64,000 bases of DNA from CAYQTL01 sp964420405 (GTDB lineage: Bacteria; Acidobacteriota; Thermoanaerobaculia; Thermoanaerobaculales; Sulfomarinibacteraceae): assembly GCA_964420405.1 (NCBI GenBank), contig CAYQTL010000002.1, positions 62,001 to 126,000 on the forward strand, in the 5' to 3' direction. Within the stretch, counting starts at the first letter, position 1, and the number at the start of each line of letters is the position of its first letter. Position numbers and translations under genes: made by a program. Positions 1 through 8,684 of the stretch are shown in pieces. Below the pieces are notes generated by a model. That model was not told where the DNA came from. It did not search any database and saw only the letters and a list, made by a program, of their open reading frames with translations.

Positions 1-1829
1 TCGCCGGCGAGCAGGTTCAGCAACCGGCGGGCCGCCGAGGCGCGGCGTCCCTCCAGCGCCAACGCACGCAGATGGAGCAGCCGCCGGCGCAGGAAGGGAT
101 GGCCCTGCGTCACCTCCCGTCGCCATTCCCGGTCGGCGAGACAGCCGGGCTGCTCGACCGCCGCGCGCTCGAGGGCGATCCAGCGGGCGACGACGCCGCC
201 CACGGCACCCGCCACCGCGTCCAGCTCCGCCGTCGCCCGACCGCGGTCGCCGCTGCGTCGCAGCCCGTCGAGTGCGACCGCGGCGGCGGCCAGCGGTGCC
301 CGCTCGCGCTCACGGGTCGTGAGCACGCCGGTGCGGCCTCCGATCCGCTCGGCGACCGCCAGCCACCGACGCCAGGGACCGCCCGCCTCGCCGAGGGCGT
401 CCACCGCCGCCCGCGCGCCCGCCAGGTCCTGGTGCAGCAGGCACGCCTCGGCCATCGCCGCCTCGACCTCCGAACCGAGCGCGCCCCGCGCGACGTCCAC
501 CAGCAGCGCCCGCACCGGCCGCCCCTCCAGCTCGAGCACCTGTCGCCGGCACCAGGCGGCGAGCCGGCCGGCCTCCTCGCGGTCGGCGAGGGCGCGGTGC
601 CGGAGCCGGCGGGGATCGCCCGGCTCGAACAGCTCGGCGACGATCCCGTGTCGCGGGTCGGGCACCATCGGCGACGGCGTCGCCAGCCGCCACCGCCCGT
701 CCCGGCGAACCACGCCGAGCTCCTCGGAGCGGCTGTCCAGCGCCACGTCCGGCAGACCGGCGTGGAGCCGCACCAGCCCCTCGGGGAGCCCTTCCGGCAG
801 CAGCGCCAGCAGCCCTTCGAGGGCCTCACGGGAATGGTCGTGACCGCCGGCCGCCGCCACCCGCCGCGGCGGCGCCCACAGCGCGAGGACGTCGTCGGTG
901 ACGCCGCGGCGGTCCTGCCGGCTGAGGGGATGGAACCGCCCGCTCCGCCGTTCGACCACCCTCCGGGCCGCTTCGAGCGAGCCTGCCGCCACAACCAGGT
1001 GCCGATCGAGCCGGCCCACGTCCAGCGGCACCGACGGCGGCGACCAGCCTGCCGGGAACAGGCCGACAGCCATCGCGCTGCAGCCCGGAGTGTCGGCCCA
1101 GCGCACCAGTCCGGCGAGGTCGTCGGCCGACAGCTCGCCGGCGATCACCAGGGTGCCACGGGCCCCGACCGGCGGCAGGGGCGCCGTGTCCTGGTCCCCG
1201 CCCACCCGCCGCAGCCAGCAGCTCCGGCCGGCCCGCACCATCGCCGTCCACGCCGCAGCCGCCACCCGGTCGGCCACCGCCGTCTCCGGCGTCGCCCAGA
1301 ACGACACCTCGCCGGCCTCGGGGGCGGGCGGTACGGTCCACCGCAACGCCCACAGGTTACGTGCCGTGACCCGGTCCACCGAGGCGCCGAGACGGGCGAG
1401 CAGCTGCCGCAGCCACGGTTCGAGGAAGTAGCCGTCCCCCTCGCCGCGCGGCACCTCCACGCCGCATCGAAGGGCCGTTGCCGCCACGACCCGGTCCCGC
1501 AGCAGCTGCGCCGCCCCCTCGCCTCCTCCGAGCCGCCGCGTGACCGCGGTCAGTCGGCGCGGCCAGCCTCCGAGCACCGCCTGCACGCCCCCCGGCCCGG
1601 GGATCGCGCGCGCCGTCCGGATCGCCGCCGAGCCCGGCCACAGGTCGAACTCGGCCAACAGCGCGGCGGCCGCGATCAGCTGGAGGGCCACCCGGTTGCG
1701 GTCGGCGGTTGCGAGCCGTGCCGGGTCCCGCCCGCCCGGCGGACCCGGGAGGAGCCCACCGTCCAGCTCCAGGGGAACGGGAATCGCCGGGTGGTCCACC
1801 ACCAGCGAGGCGGGCTCGGGCAGCCTCAC
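1..1829 (-). CDS. Unrecognised large protein, 3' end missing (left edge)
   Basis: I do not recognise this protein. The minus-strand frame stays open from a GTG at 1829 to the window edge, giving at least 609 codons with no stop. The GTG overlaps the aroA stop codon (GTGA), so the two are translationally coupled and probably share the LpxH-like/aroA transcript. The visible protein starts MRLPEPASLVV and is rich in Ala, Arg, Leu and Trp with no signal peptide. A central stretch containing TLVIAGELSADD, followed by a hydrophobic strand and an Arg-rich helical segment, faintly resembles a degenerate AAA+/STAND ATPase without a Walker A loop, and the later part looks like TPR-type helical repeats. 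That resemblance is only an impression. The rest of the protein, which could carry the diagnostic domain, is outside the window. Confidence 0.6.
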   Translation of the reverse strand, partial: MRLPEPASLVVDHPAIPVPLELDGGLLPGPPGGRDPARLATADRNRVALQLIAAAALLAEFDLWPGSAAIRTARAIPGPGGVQAVLGGWPRRLTAVTRRLGGGEGAAQLLRDRVVAATALRCGVEVPRGEGDGYFLEPWLRQLLARLGASVDRVTARNLWALRWTVPPAPEAGEVSFWATPETAVADRVAAAAWTAMVRAGRSCWLRRVGGDQDTAPLPPVGARGTLVIAGELSADDLAGLVRWADTPGCSAMAVGLFPAGWSPPSVPLDVGRLDRHLVVAAGSLEAARRVVERRSGRFHPLSRQDRRGVTDDVLALWAPPRRVAAAGGHDHSREALEGLLALLPEGLPEGLVRLHAGLPDVALDSRSEELGVVRRDGRWRLATPSPMVPDPRHGIVAELFEPGDPRRLRHRALADREEAGRLAAWCRRQVLELEGRPVRALLVDVARGALGSEVEAAMAEACLLHQDLAGARAAVDALGEAGGPWRRWLAVAERIGGRTGVLTTRERERAPLAAAAVALDGLRRSGDRGRATAELDAVAGAVGGVVARWIALERAAVEQPGCLADREWRREVTQGHPFLRRRLLHLRALALEGRRASAARRLLNLLAG

Positions 1830-3136
1830 CCGCCCGTCGGCTCCCCTCCGCCGCCCGCGGCGCTGGCGGCGAGCCGCCGCCACTCGGTCCAGAAGCCCGG
1901 GAACGACTTGCTGACCACATCCGGGTGATCCAGCCGCAGCGGACCGGCGGCGAGGGCGGCCACCGCCATCGCCATCGCGATCCGGTGGTCGCCCGCCGCC
2001 TCCACCTCGCGCTCGACCCGGCTGCGCACCATTCCGGCGGCGAACCTCACGGTGTCGCCATCCATCTCGAGGCCTGCGCCGAGCCGCGCCAGGTTGCGGG
2101 CCATCACTCCCAGACGGTCGCTCTCCTTGTGCCGGAGATGCTCGACGCCGTGGATTCGCGAGCCCGGCGGCGCCGCGGCCGCGGCCACCGCCAGCGCCGG
2201 GAACAGGTCGGGTGCGTCGCGCAGGTCGATCTCGAACGCCCGGCGCAGGGGCCCGATCGCCCGCACGCCTCCGGCCCGAGGCTCGATCGTCATCCCGCCG
2301 TCGGCCAGCGCCTCCACCACGAGCCGGTCGCCCTGCCGGCTGGCCGGGTCGAGGGGGACCAGCCGTACCTCGCCGCCGGCCACCCCGGCGGCCGCGAGGA
2401 AGAAGGCCGCCGCCGACCAGTCCCCCTCCACGGCGTACCGCGTGGGCCGGAGATCGCCACGGGCGACCCTCCACAGGTCGCCGTCCCGGTGGACCGCGGC
2501 CCCGAACCCCCGCAGGACGTCCTCGGTCAGGTCGAGGTACGGCCGGGACGGGGTCGGCCCCTCGACCGACAGCTCGAGGGGGGCCGCCATCAGCGGAGCG
2601 GCGAGCAGCACCGCCGACACGAACTGGGATGACACCTCCGGCCGTACCCGGGCCGCGCCTCCCGGCAGCTCCCTTCCGACCACCCGCGCCGGCAACCTCT
2701 CGCCCGGCGCCTCGATCGCCGCTCCCAGGTCCCGCAGCGTCGCGAGCAGCGGCGCGACCGGGCGCTCCCGCAGCCGCCGGCTGCCGTCGACCTTCCAGCG
2801 GCCCGGCACCGCGGCCGCCAGGGCGAGGACGAAGCGGACGCCGGTCCCCGAGTCGCGCAGGTCGAGCGTGGCGGCGACGTCGAGCCCGCGACGGGCTCCC
2901 ACCCGGACCTCGCCGTCCCACTGGACGGGCCAGCCCATCGCGTCGAGGGCGGTCGCGAGGTGGCGGGTGTCGTCCGCGTCGAGAGGGTCCGTGACGGTGC
3001 CGCCGCCGGCCACCGCGGCCGCGACGAGAGCGCGGTTGGTGAGGCTCTTGGACGGGGGCGGGCGGACCGAGACGTCGAGCCCGCGGAGCGGGCCCGGCAG
3101 CGTCGCCGCGGCGGTCATGGGGCCCGGACCGCCCAT
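1826..3136 (-). CDS. aroA: 3-phosphoshikimate 1-carboxyvinyltransferase (EPSP synthase)
   Basis: This enzyme joins shikimate 3-phosphate and phosphoenolpyruvate in the cytoplasm, the sixth step of the shikimate pathway to aromatic amino acids. The 436-residue length is normal. Family landmarks are present in order: PPPSKSLTNRAL near the N-terminus (phosphate and substrate binding), DSGTGVRF, RERPVAPLL, the HLRHKESDR segment that contacts PEP, and DHRIAMAMAV near the C-terminus. The ATG at 3136 has a GGAG five to six bases upstream; an in-frame ATG at 3118 is the alternative. It sits 55 bases behind the LpxH-like gene and overlaps the next unknown gene by four bases, so all three are probably one transcript. 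A proline at residue 27, right after two others, is the only oddity of the substrate loop. Confidence 0.95.
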   Translation of the reverse strand: MGGPGPMTAAATLPGPLRGLDVSVRPPPSKSLTNRALVAAAVAGGGTVTDPLDADDTRHLATALDAMGWPVQWDGEVRVGARRGLDVAATLDLRDSGTGVRFVLALAAAVPGRWKVDGSRRLRERPVAPLLATLRDLGAAIEAPGERLPARVVGRELPGGAARVRPEVSSQFVSAVLLAAPLMAAPLELSVEGPTPSRPYLDLTEDVLRGFGAAVHRDGDLWRVARGDLRPTRYAVEGDWSAAAFFLAAAGVAGGEVRLVPLDPASRQGDRLVVEALADGGMTIEPRAGGVRAIGPLRRAFEIDLRDAPDLFPALAVAAAAAPPGSRIHGVEHLRHKESDRLGVMARNLARLGAGLEMDGDTVRFAAGMVRSRVEREVEAAGDHRIAMAMAVAALAAGPLRLDHPDVVSKSFPGFWTEWRRLAASAAGGGGEPTGG

Positions 3137-3191
3137 CGCTCCGGTCGAGACGGAGCCGGGCTCCGTGCCGGGCGCGAGAGCTCCGGTCCGC

Positions 3192-3938
3192 TCATGGCTC
3201 CATTGTCGGCAGCCGCCCGAGGTCGGTCAAGGACGGGTCGAGCCACCTCCGACCGCCGTCGTCCTCGACCGCGAGGGCGACCCTGGTCTCCAGCCATGCC
3301 GGCACGACCATGGCGAGCCGGTCGCCGTCGCGGTGCTCCCACGGGGTGTGGAAGTGACCCCACAGCACGACGTGGAATCCCTCTGCCCAGGCCTGCTGCG
3401 CGTCCCGCCGCAGGTCCTCCACCGGCTTGACGTAGCGGAAGCGACGGTTGGTCGAGGCGAGACGCGCCTCCATCGTCTCGACGATGCGCACCGCGACCGC
3501 GCGGGGCAGCAGCCTCGCCCACAGCCGCGCGGGCCTGGACTTGGAGACCGTCGACCAGAAGCGGTACTGCAGGTCGCGGCGGTTGACCTTGTCGCCGTGG
3601 ACCAGCCGGTACCGGACCCCGCCGGCCTCGAACCGGTGGATCCTGGTCGCGACGTCCACCCGCCGCTCGAGATCCGGCTCGTCGAGGAAGAAGTCACGAT
3701 TGCCCTCGATCAGCACCAGGCGCACGCCTCGCCGCCGGGCCTCGTCCCACGACCGCAGCACCCGCACGACGGCTCCTGACCAGAACGTGGACATTCCGAG
3801 GAGGTACTGGAACGCGTCGCCCAGGTAGACGATCTCGCCGAAACCCCGCCGCGCTGCCAGGTCCACCATCCGGCACATGGCGTCGACGTCGCCGGAGGAC
3901 TGTCCCAGGTGGGCGTCGGCGATCACCAGGCGGCGCAT
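3192..3938 (-). CDS. LpxH-like calcineurin-fold phosphoesterase
   Basis: The 248-residue protein has the metallophosphoesterase motifs in order: DAHLG (residues 8-12), GDAFQYLL, GNRDFFLD, VHGDKVNR and GHFHTPW. GNRDFF plus the GH-x-H end are characteristic of UDP-2,3-diacylglucosamine diphosphatase (LpxH), which makes lipid X at the inner membrane during lipid A synthesis. No signal peptide is visible, as expected for LpxH. The family also contains phosphoesterases of other specificity and no other lpx gene is here, so the lipid A role is probable rather than certain. It leads the aroA operon. The ATG follows a TATCAT hexamer (3945-3950, minus strand) by exactly six bases and has no Shine-Dalgarno, so the mRNA is predicted to be leaderless. 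Confidence 0.8.
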   Translation of the reverse strand: MRRLVIADAHLGQSSGDVDAMCRMVDLAARRGFGEIVYLGDAFQYLLGMSTFWSGAVVRVLRSWDEARRRGVRLVLIEGNRDFFLDEPDLERRVDVATRIHRFEAGGVRYRLVHGDKVNRRDLQYRFWSTVSKSRPARLWARLLPRAVAVRIVETMEARLASTNRRFRYVKPVEDLRRDAQQAWAEGFHVVLWGHFHTPWEHRDGDRLAMVVPAWLETRVALAVEDDGGRRWLDPSLTDLGRLPTMEP

Positions 3939-3944
3939 CGGGCG

Positions 3945-3950
3945 ATGATA
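3945..3950 (-). promoter_or_regulatory. Predicted -10 box of a leaderless LpxH-like transcript
   Basis: The minus strand reads TATCAT, then six bases (CGCCCG), then the ATG at 3938. Transcription normally starts about seven bases after the -10, which would put the first base at or next to the start codon. No good -35 is visible. Confidence 0.5.
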
Positions 3951-4071
3951 GCAAGGGGCCGGCGTTCCCCTGGAACAGGACGGGGGCCGGCGGAGCTTTC
4001 CCGTCCGGGGACCGGTGTCGCTGCATGGCCGTCACCCCCTGGAGGAGCGCGGTGCCGTATACTGGAGGATC

Positions 4072-7000
4072 ATGACGAAACGACGTCACGCCGCGGGCAT
4101 GGTGGGAGGGTCTGCGCTCGCGGCGCTGCTGTGGGCGTCCCCGCTGACGGCTCAGCCGCCGCCCGCGCCCGGCCCGCGGGTCGCTGACGGGGTGGTGGCC
4201 GCCCTGGCCGACGGTCCGGCGGACGTGATCGTCCACCTGGACGGAGGCGGGTTCCGCCGGGGGCCGATCGTCTGGCCCGACGGCGCCGACGCCAGCCGTC
4301 ACCGGCGCGAGGCGGTCCTGGCCGTCGTCGACCCGTTCCTGCGCCGCCTCACGAAGGGTCACGGCGCCGCCATCGAGGTCGGTCGCGCCCTCACCCTCCA
4401 GCCGGCGGTGGTGATGCGGCTCGACGGCGCCGGGCTCGACGCCCTCCTCCGGGAGCCGGAGGTGCGCCACGTGGAGCTCGACCGGCGCTGGCGGTCACAT
4501 ACCGCCGAAGGCCTCGGGATCATCGGCGCCGACATCCTCCACGGACTCGGCTACGGCGGGAGCGGCACGGCGGTCGCGGTGATCGACACCGGCGTCGACT
4601 ACCTTCATCCCACCCTCGGCGGGGCCCTCCTGCCCAACCTCAAGGTGGTCCGCGGCGTCGATACGGCAGACCTCGACGACGACCCGATGGACTGTGGCAC
4701 CCACGGTACGGCGGTCGCGTCGATCGCCGTGGGCGCCTCCTACCAGTGGAACCCCCACCGCTGGTTCGCCGGGGGCGTGGCGCCCGAGGCCAAGCTGCTC
4801 GCCTACAAGGCCTCCCCCGACGACGCCTGCGGCACCTTCCGGATGAGCGACGTCATCGCGGCGATCGAGGACGCGATCCTGCACCGGCACGGCGACGACT
4901 GGACCCTGACCGCGATCAACCTCTCCCTCGGCGGCGACCCCTACGCCGGCCCCTGCGACGCCGCGAGCCCGGCCTACGCCCTCGCGGTCGACGACGCCAC
5001 CACCGCCGGCATCGCGGTCGTGGCGTCCTCCGGCAACGCCGGTGCCACCGATGCCATCGACGCGCCAGCGTGCTTCTCGAACGTCATCAGCGTCGGCTCG
5101 GTGTGGGACACCGACGCCGACTTCGTCGGCTACAGCTTCTGCCTCGACGCCGACTGCTCCGACACCTGCAGCGACGACTACCGCCCCGTCGGCGCCGTCA
5201 CCTGCTACACCAACAGCTCTCCCGGCCTCGACGTGCTCGCCCCTTCCGAGTACCTGACCGTCGCCCGCGCCGGATCGACCACCGCGGAGTTCGGCGGAAC
5301 ATCCGGGGCGGCGCCGTACGTCGCCGGAGCGCTGGCGCTGATCGCCGAGGCCCGCCCCGAGCTCGATCCTCCGGCCCTGCGCGCGCTGCTGCGGCTGACC
5401 GGAGAGCCGGGCTTCGACCGCCGCAGCGGGCTGGTGGTGCCGGTCGTGGACGTGCCAGCCGCGGCCGCCGCCGCCGCGACCGGGGTCGGCCGACCGGCCT
5501 CGGTCACGATCCCCGCCGGCGGCACGCCCGTGGTGTCGACCGCGTTCGTCGAGGAGAACGTCGAGATCGGCTCCGTGCGCGTCGGCCTGCGGATCGCGCA
5601 CGACCATCCCGAAAGCCTCGTGGTCCGGCTCCGGTCCCCCGACGGCACCACCGTGCGCCTCCACGACCGCGGCCCCGGGACGATCGCGGATCCCGACGGC
5701 TCGACGCGGTTCGGCGGCCTGTTCGCCACGTATCCCGATCCCGACCCGCCGGTCGACCCGTTCGCGGCCCTCTCCGGGCACAGCGCGCGCGGAACCTGGA
5801 CCCTCGAGGTGGTCGACGTCGCGCCGCCCGCGGCCGTCGTCGCGACCCCGCCGCGACTGCTCGACTGGGCGGTCGGGATCGTCCCGGCGAGCCCGGCCCC
5901 CGCCCGGGACCCGGCGGCGGTGGTGATCCCGGTCATCGCCCGCGGTCCGGGTGCCCACGGCACCCTCTGGACGACCGAGGTGCGGATGCTCAACCCCCAC
6001 CGCGAACGGGTCGCACGGGCGACGGCCTGGTACCTTCCCGCCGCGCCCGATGGCGCGGTCGTCGGCTCCCTCCAGGACTCGCTCGTGGTGCCTCCCGGCG
6101 GCGTCTGGGTCCAACCGGACCTGCTCGGGGACCGCTTCGGCGTCGGCTCCGGGTCGGGCCAGCTGGTGGTCCGTCCGGAGGACGGCGCCGAGCTCCAGGT
6201 GATGGCCCGGATCGCCACCACCGCCGACGCCGCCGGCAGCTTCGGTCAGGGTGTGGCCGTCGGGGAGGCCTCGGCCGCCCTGGATCGCGCCTCCGGCTCG
6301 GCCCTGCTGCTGCGGCTCGAGGAGAGCGACGCCTACCGCTCGAACCTCGGAATCACGGAGATCGCGGGCGCCGACGTGACCGTGGAGGTCCAGCTGGCCT
6401 GCGGCACCACCGGCGAAGCCCACGGCGAGCCCCTGGTCCGGATGCTGCCGCCCCACGGCCACATCCAGCTCGACCGCGTCCTGCGCCTCGTGTCGGTCGA
6501 GCCGGAGATCCTCAACGCCGCTGCGGTCCTCCGGGTGGTCGACGGCGACGGCGCGGTCCTGGCCTACGGGTCGGTGATCGACAACGCCACCGGCGACGCC
6601 GTCTACATCCCCGCCCGCGTTCCCGCCTTCGCGCACCAGTACGTGCTGCCGGTGGTGGCCAGGACCGACGGCCGCGCAGGAACGCACTGGAACACCGACC
6701 TGCGGGTGGCCAGCGGCAGCTCGCAGCCGGTCGACCTGCGCTTCGACCTGTTCCGCTCCGGCGCAGGCGGGCCGCTGACGGAGACGCGGACCGTCGAGCC
6801 CGGTTTCGTGGTCGAGGTCAACGACCTGCTCGCGGACATGTTCGGCCTCGTCGAGGGCGTCGGCTCGCTCCGCATCGGCGCCGCCAACGATCTCGACGTC
6901 CAGGCCGTCGTCACCGCGAGGGTCTTCAACCAGACCGCCCGCGGCACCTACGGGCAGCGGGTGTCGCCGGTCGAGTCCGGCGCCGACACCCGGCTCGTGC

Positions 7001-7323
7001 TCGGGTACGTCGAGGGCGGCGCCGGATTCCGGACCAACGTCGGCATCGCCGAGATCGACGGCGAGCCGGTCACCGTCCTGCTCACGGTGCTGCGACCCGA
7101 CGGCACCGGCGTCGCCGGCGAGAGGATCGTGCCGGTCGCGGGCCACGCCGTGGTGCAGGTGGACGACGTCCTCGAGGGGGTCGCGAGCCCGCCGCTGGAC
7201 CGCGGGTGGGTCGAGCTCAGCGTCGCCGACGGCGACGGCACGATCCACGGCTACGCGTCGGTCGTGGACCACGCCACCGGCGACGCCGTCTTTCTCGACG
7301 CCGTGCCGATCACCTCCCACTGA
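4072..7323 (+). CDS. Secreted subtilisin-like (S8) protease with P-domain and repeats
   Basis: The protein is a predicted exported serine endopeptidase of about 1083 residues. A signal peptide (MTKRRH then a hydrophobic stretch ending LTAQ) is followed by a probable inhibitor-like propeptide and the S8 catalytic domain. The triad is visible: Asp172 in VAVIDTGVD, His211 in CGTHGTAVAS and Ser411 in FGGTSGAAPYVAG, with oxyanion Asn322 in SSGNAG. Several cysteines in the catalytic domain suggest disulfides. Residues of about 480-600 match a proprotein-convertase P-domain (RIAHDHPESLVVRLRSP, then ARGTWTLEVVD). The remainder is two tandem copies of a beta-rich domain of about 230 residues. I chose the ATG at 4072 because GGAGG lies four bases upstream and the signal peptide starts there; an upstream in-frame ATG-like start at 4015 lacks both. 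Confidence 0.92.
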   Translation: MTKRRHAAGMVGGSALAALLWASPLTAQPPPAPGPRVADGVVAALADGPADVIVHLDGGGFRRGPIVWPDGADASRHRREAVLAVVDPFLRRLTKGHGAAIEVGRALTLQPAVVMRLDGAGLDALLREPEVRHVELDRRWRSHTAEGLGIIGADILHGLGYGGSGTAVAVIDTGVDYLHPTLGGALLPNLKVVRGVDTADLDDDPMDCGTHGTAVASIAVGASYQWNPHRWFAGGVAPEAKLLAYKASPDDACGTFRMSDVIAAIEDAILHRHGDDWTLTAINLSLGGDPYAGPCDAASPAYALAVDDATTAGIAVVASSGNAGATDAIDAPACFSNVISVGSVWDTDADFVGYSFCLDADCSDTCSDDYRPVGAVTCYTNSSPGLDVLAPSEYLTVARAGSTTAEFGGTSGAAPYVAGALALIAEARPELDPPALRALLRLTGEPGFDRRSGLVVPVVDVPAAAAAAATGVGRPASVTIPAGGTPVVSTAFVEENVEIGSVRVGLRIAHDHPESLVVRLRSPDGTTVRLHDRGPGTIADPDGSTRFGGLFATYPDPDPPVDPFAALSGHSARGTWTLEVVDVAPPAAVVATPPRLLDWAVGIVPASPAPARDPAAVVIPVIARGPGAHGTLWTTEVRMLNPHRERVARATAWYLPAAPDGAVVGSLQDSLVVPPGGVWVQPDLLGDRFGVGSGSGQLVVRPEDGAELQVMARIATTADAAGSFGQGVAVGEASAALDRASGSALLLRLEESDAYRSNLGITEIAGADVTVEVQLACGTTGEAHGEPLVRMLPPHGHIQLDRVLRLVSVEPEILNAAAVLRVVDGDGAVLAYGSVIDNATGDAVYIPARVPAFAHQYVLPVVARTDGRAGTHWNTDLRVASGSSQPVDLRFDLFRSGAGGPLTETRTVEPGFVVEVNDLLADMFGLVEGVGSLRIGAANDLDVQAVVTARVFNQTARGTYGQRVSPVESGADTRLVLGYVEGGAGFRTNVGIAEIDGEPVTVLLTVLRPDGTGVAGERIVPVAGHAVVQVDDVLEGVASPPLDRGWVELSVADGDGTIHGYASVVDHATGDAVFLDAVPITSH
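5911..7320 (+). repeat. Two tandem copies of a secreted beta-domain (protein repeat)
   Basis: Copy 1 (about 5911-6630) and copy 2 (about 6634-7320) of the S8 protease share an ordered pattern: VIPVIARG/VLPVVART, GTLWTTEVR/GTHWNTDLR, a central DLLGDRFGV/DLLADMFGL, then GSFGQGV/GTYGQRV, YRSNLGITEIAG/FRTNVGIAEIDG, and an end GYxSVxDxATGDAV. The DNA copies have diverged, so this is an old domain duplication. The same pattern recurs in the Kelch protein at 37621-40101. Confidence 0.75.
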
Positions 7324-7412
7324 CGACGCACCGTGGGTTCCGGTCCCCGGTGGATCCAGGACGCCCCGGAATCGCCGCGACGAGACGGGAAGGGCGGACG
7401 ACTCGAATGGGC

Positions 7413-7513
7413 GACGGTGACGGCCCGCCCGCTCACCGGGTCGCGGCCGCCACGAACCCGGTCACCGTCCAGGCGGCCTGCCGTCGCCGGCCGCCCGGTA
7501 CAGAAACGGGCGG
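7413..7513. terminator. Inverted repeats between convergent genes, possible terminator
   Basis: Two perfect inverted repeats lie between the convergent protease and serC genes: GACGGTGAC (7413-7421) with GTCACCGTC (7461-7469), and CCGCCCG (7491-7497) with CGGGCGG (7507-7513) around a nine-base loop. There is no T-run. The convergent position favours bidirectional termination. The rest of 7324-7587 shows nothing else. Confidence 0.35.
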
Positions 7514-7587
7514 TGACCTTCGTGTGGAGCGGCCGGCCGCCCCCCTTCACATCGGCGCACGATCGGGCATCCGTGCCCCGCCGCCTG

Positions 7588-8673
7588 TCAACCGTTCGCC
7601 GCGGCGAACTCCTTCATGAACTCGACCAGGGCCTCGACGCCCGACAGCTCCATGGCGTTGTAGATCGACGCGCGGCAGCCGCCCACCGAGCGATGGCCCT
7701 TCAGTCCGACCATCCCGCGCCCCTTCGCCTCGGCCACGAACTTGGCTTCGAGCGCCTCGTTGGGGAGCCGGAACACCACGTTCATGTACGAGCGGCTCGC
7801 CTTCTCGACCGGGCAGCGATAGAACTCGGGGTGGGCCTCGATCACGCGGTACAGCAGGTCGCCCTTGGCGCGGTTGCGCTTTTCCATCGCCGCCAGGCCG
7901 CCCTGGCCCTTCACCCACTCGAGAACGTTGCGGACCATGTAGATAGCGAACGTGGGCGGGGTGTTGTACAGCGACTCCTTGTCCGCGTGGGTCCTGTACC
8001 GCAGCATCGTCGGGACTCCGTCGTTCGCCTTCTCGAGCCACGACTTCCGGAGGATCACCACGGTCACGCCCGACGGGCCGATGTTCTTCTGGGCGCCGGC
8101 GTAGATCAGGTCGAACCGGTTGGCGTCGAACGGCCGCCACAGGAAGTCCGACGACATGTCGGCCACCAGCGGCAGCTCGCCGGTGTCGGGGAACGAGTGG
8201 AACTGGGTCCCCTTGATGGTGTTGTTCGAGGTGATATGGACGTAGGCCGCGTCCGGGGCGAGATCGAGCTCGTCCGCGGTCGGGATCCGGGTGAAGCCGT
8301 CGGGCTCCGACGTCCCCGCGACCCTGCCCGAAGCGACGATGTTCGCTTCCTTGAGCGCCTTCTGCGACCACGATCCGGTGATCACGTAGTCGGCCGATCC
8401 CCCCGGTGGGACGAAGTTCATCGGGATCATGGCGAACTGGGTCGACGCCCCACCCTGCAGGAACAGCACCTGGTGGTCGTCGTCGAGCCCGAGGAGCTCG
8501 GCGAAGAGCTCCATCGCCTCGTTGTGCACCGCGTCGTACTCCTTCGAGCGGTGCGAGGTCTCCATCACCGACATCCCGGTGCCGGCCCAGTCGATCATCT
8601 CGTCGCGTGCGCGCTCGAGGGCCGACAGCGGCAAGGTCGCGGGTCCGGCGTAGAAGTTGTGGGTGCGTGCCAT
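7588..8673 (-). CDS. serC: Phosphoserine aminotransferase
   Basis: This PLP enzyme converts 3-phosphohydroxypyruvate and glutamate to O-phosphoserine, the second step of serine synthesis. It is 361 residues, the usual length. MARTHNFYAGPATLP and MSVMETSHRSKEYD are typical SerC openings; the PLP region includes ADMSSDFLWRPFD, and YAGAQKNIGPSGVTVV carries the Schiff-base lysine. The C-terminal RASIYNAM follows GHRSVGG as in the family. The ATG at 8673 begins this block, with GGGAGACGCC just upstream; a longer in-frame reading upstream is only the shadow of serA. It is the last gene of the DUF1015-serA-serC operon, 11 bases behind serA. Confidence 0.96.
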   Translation of the reverse strand: MARTHNFYAGPATLPLSALERARDEMIDWAGTGMSVMETSHRSKEYDAVHNEAMELFAELLGLDDDHQVLFLQGGASTQFAMIPMNFVPPGGSADYVITGSWSQKALKEANIVASGRVAGTSEPDGFTRIPTADELDLAPDAAYVHITSNNTIKGTQFHSFPDTGELPLVADMSSDFLWRPFDANRFDLIYAGAQKNIGPSGVTVVILRKSWLEKANDGVPTMLRYRTHADKESLYNTPPTFAIYMVRNVLEWVKGQGGLAAMEKRNRAKGDLLYRVIEAHPEFYRCPVEKASRSYMNVVFRLPNEALEAKFVAEAKGRGMVGLKGHRSVGGCRASIYNAMELSGVEALVEFMKEFAAANG

Positions 8674-8684
8674 GGCGTCTCCCT

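Noticed and set aside
72..1928. A 618-codon plus-strand frame
   Set aside because: Its product is an Arg/Pro/Gly-rich shadow of the minus-strand aroA and downstream frame; no motif is present.
4058..4063. TATACT as the -10 of the S8 protease
   Set aside because: It leaves only eight bases to the ATG although a good GGAGG lies in that gap; a start of transcription there would omit the ribosome site. Left undecided rather than annotated.
4495..7320. A 941-codon minus-strand frame over the protease
   Set aside because: It is a His/Asp/Gly-rich shadow of the protease; the plus strand has full catalytic motifs.
7529..7540. GCGGCCGGCCGC palindrome as a regulatory site
   Set aside because: Such palindromes are expected by chance in DNA of this composition, and no promoter is near.
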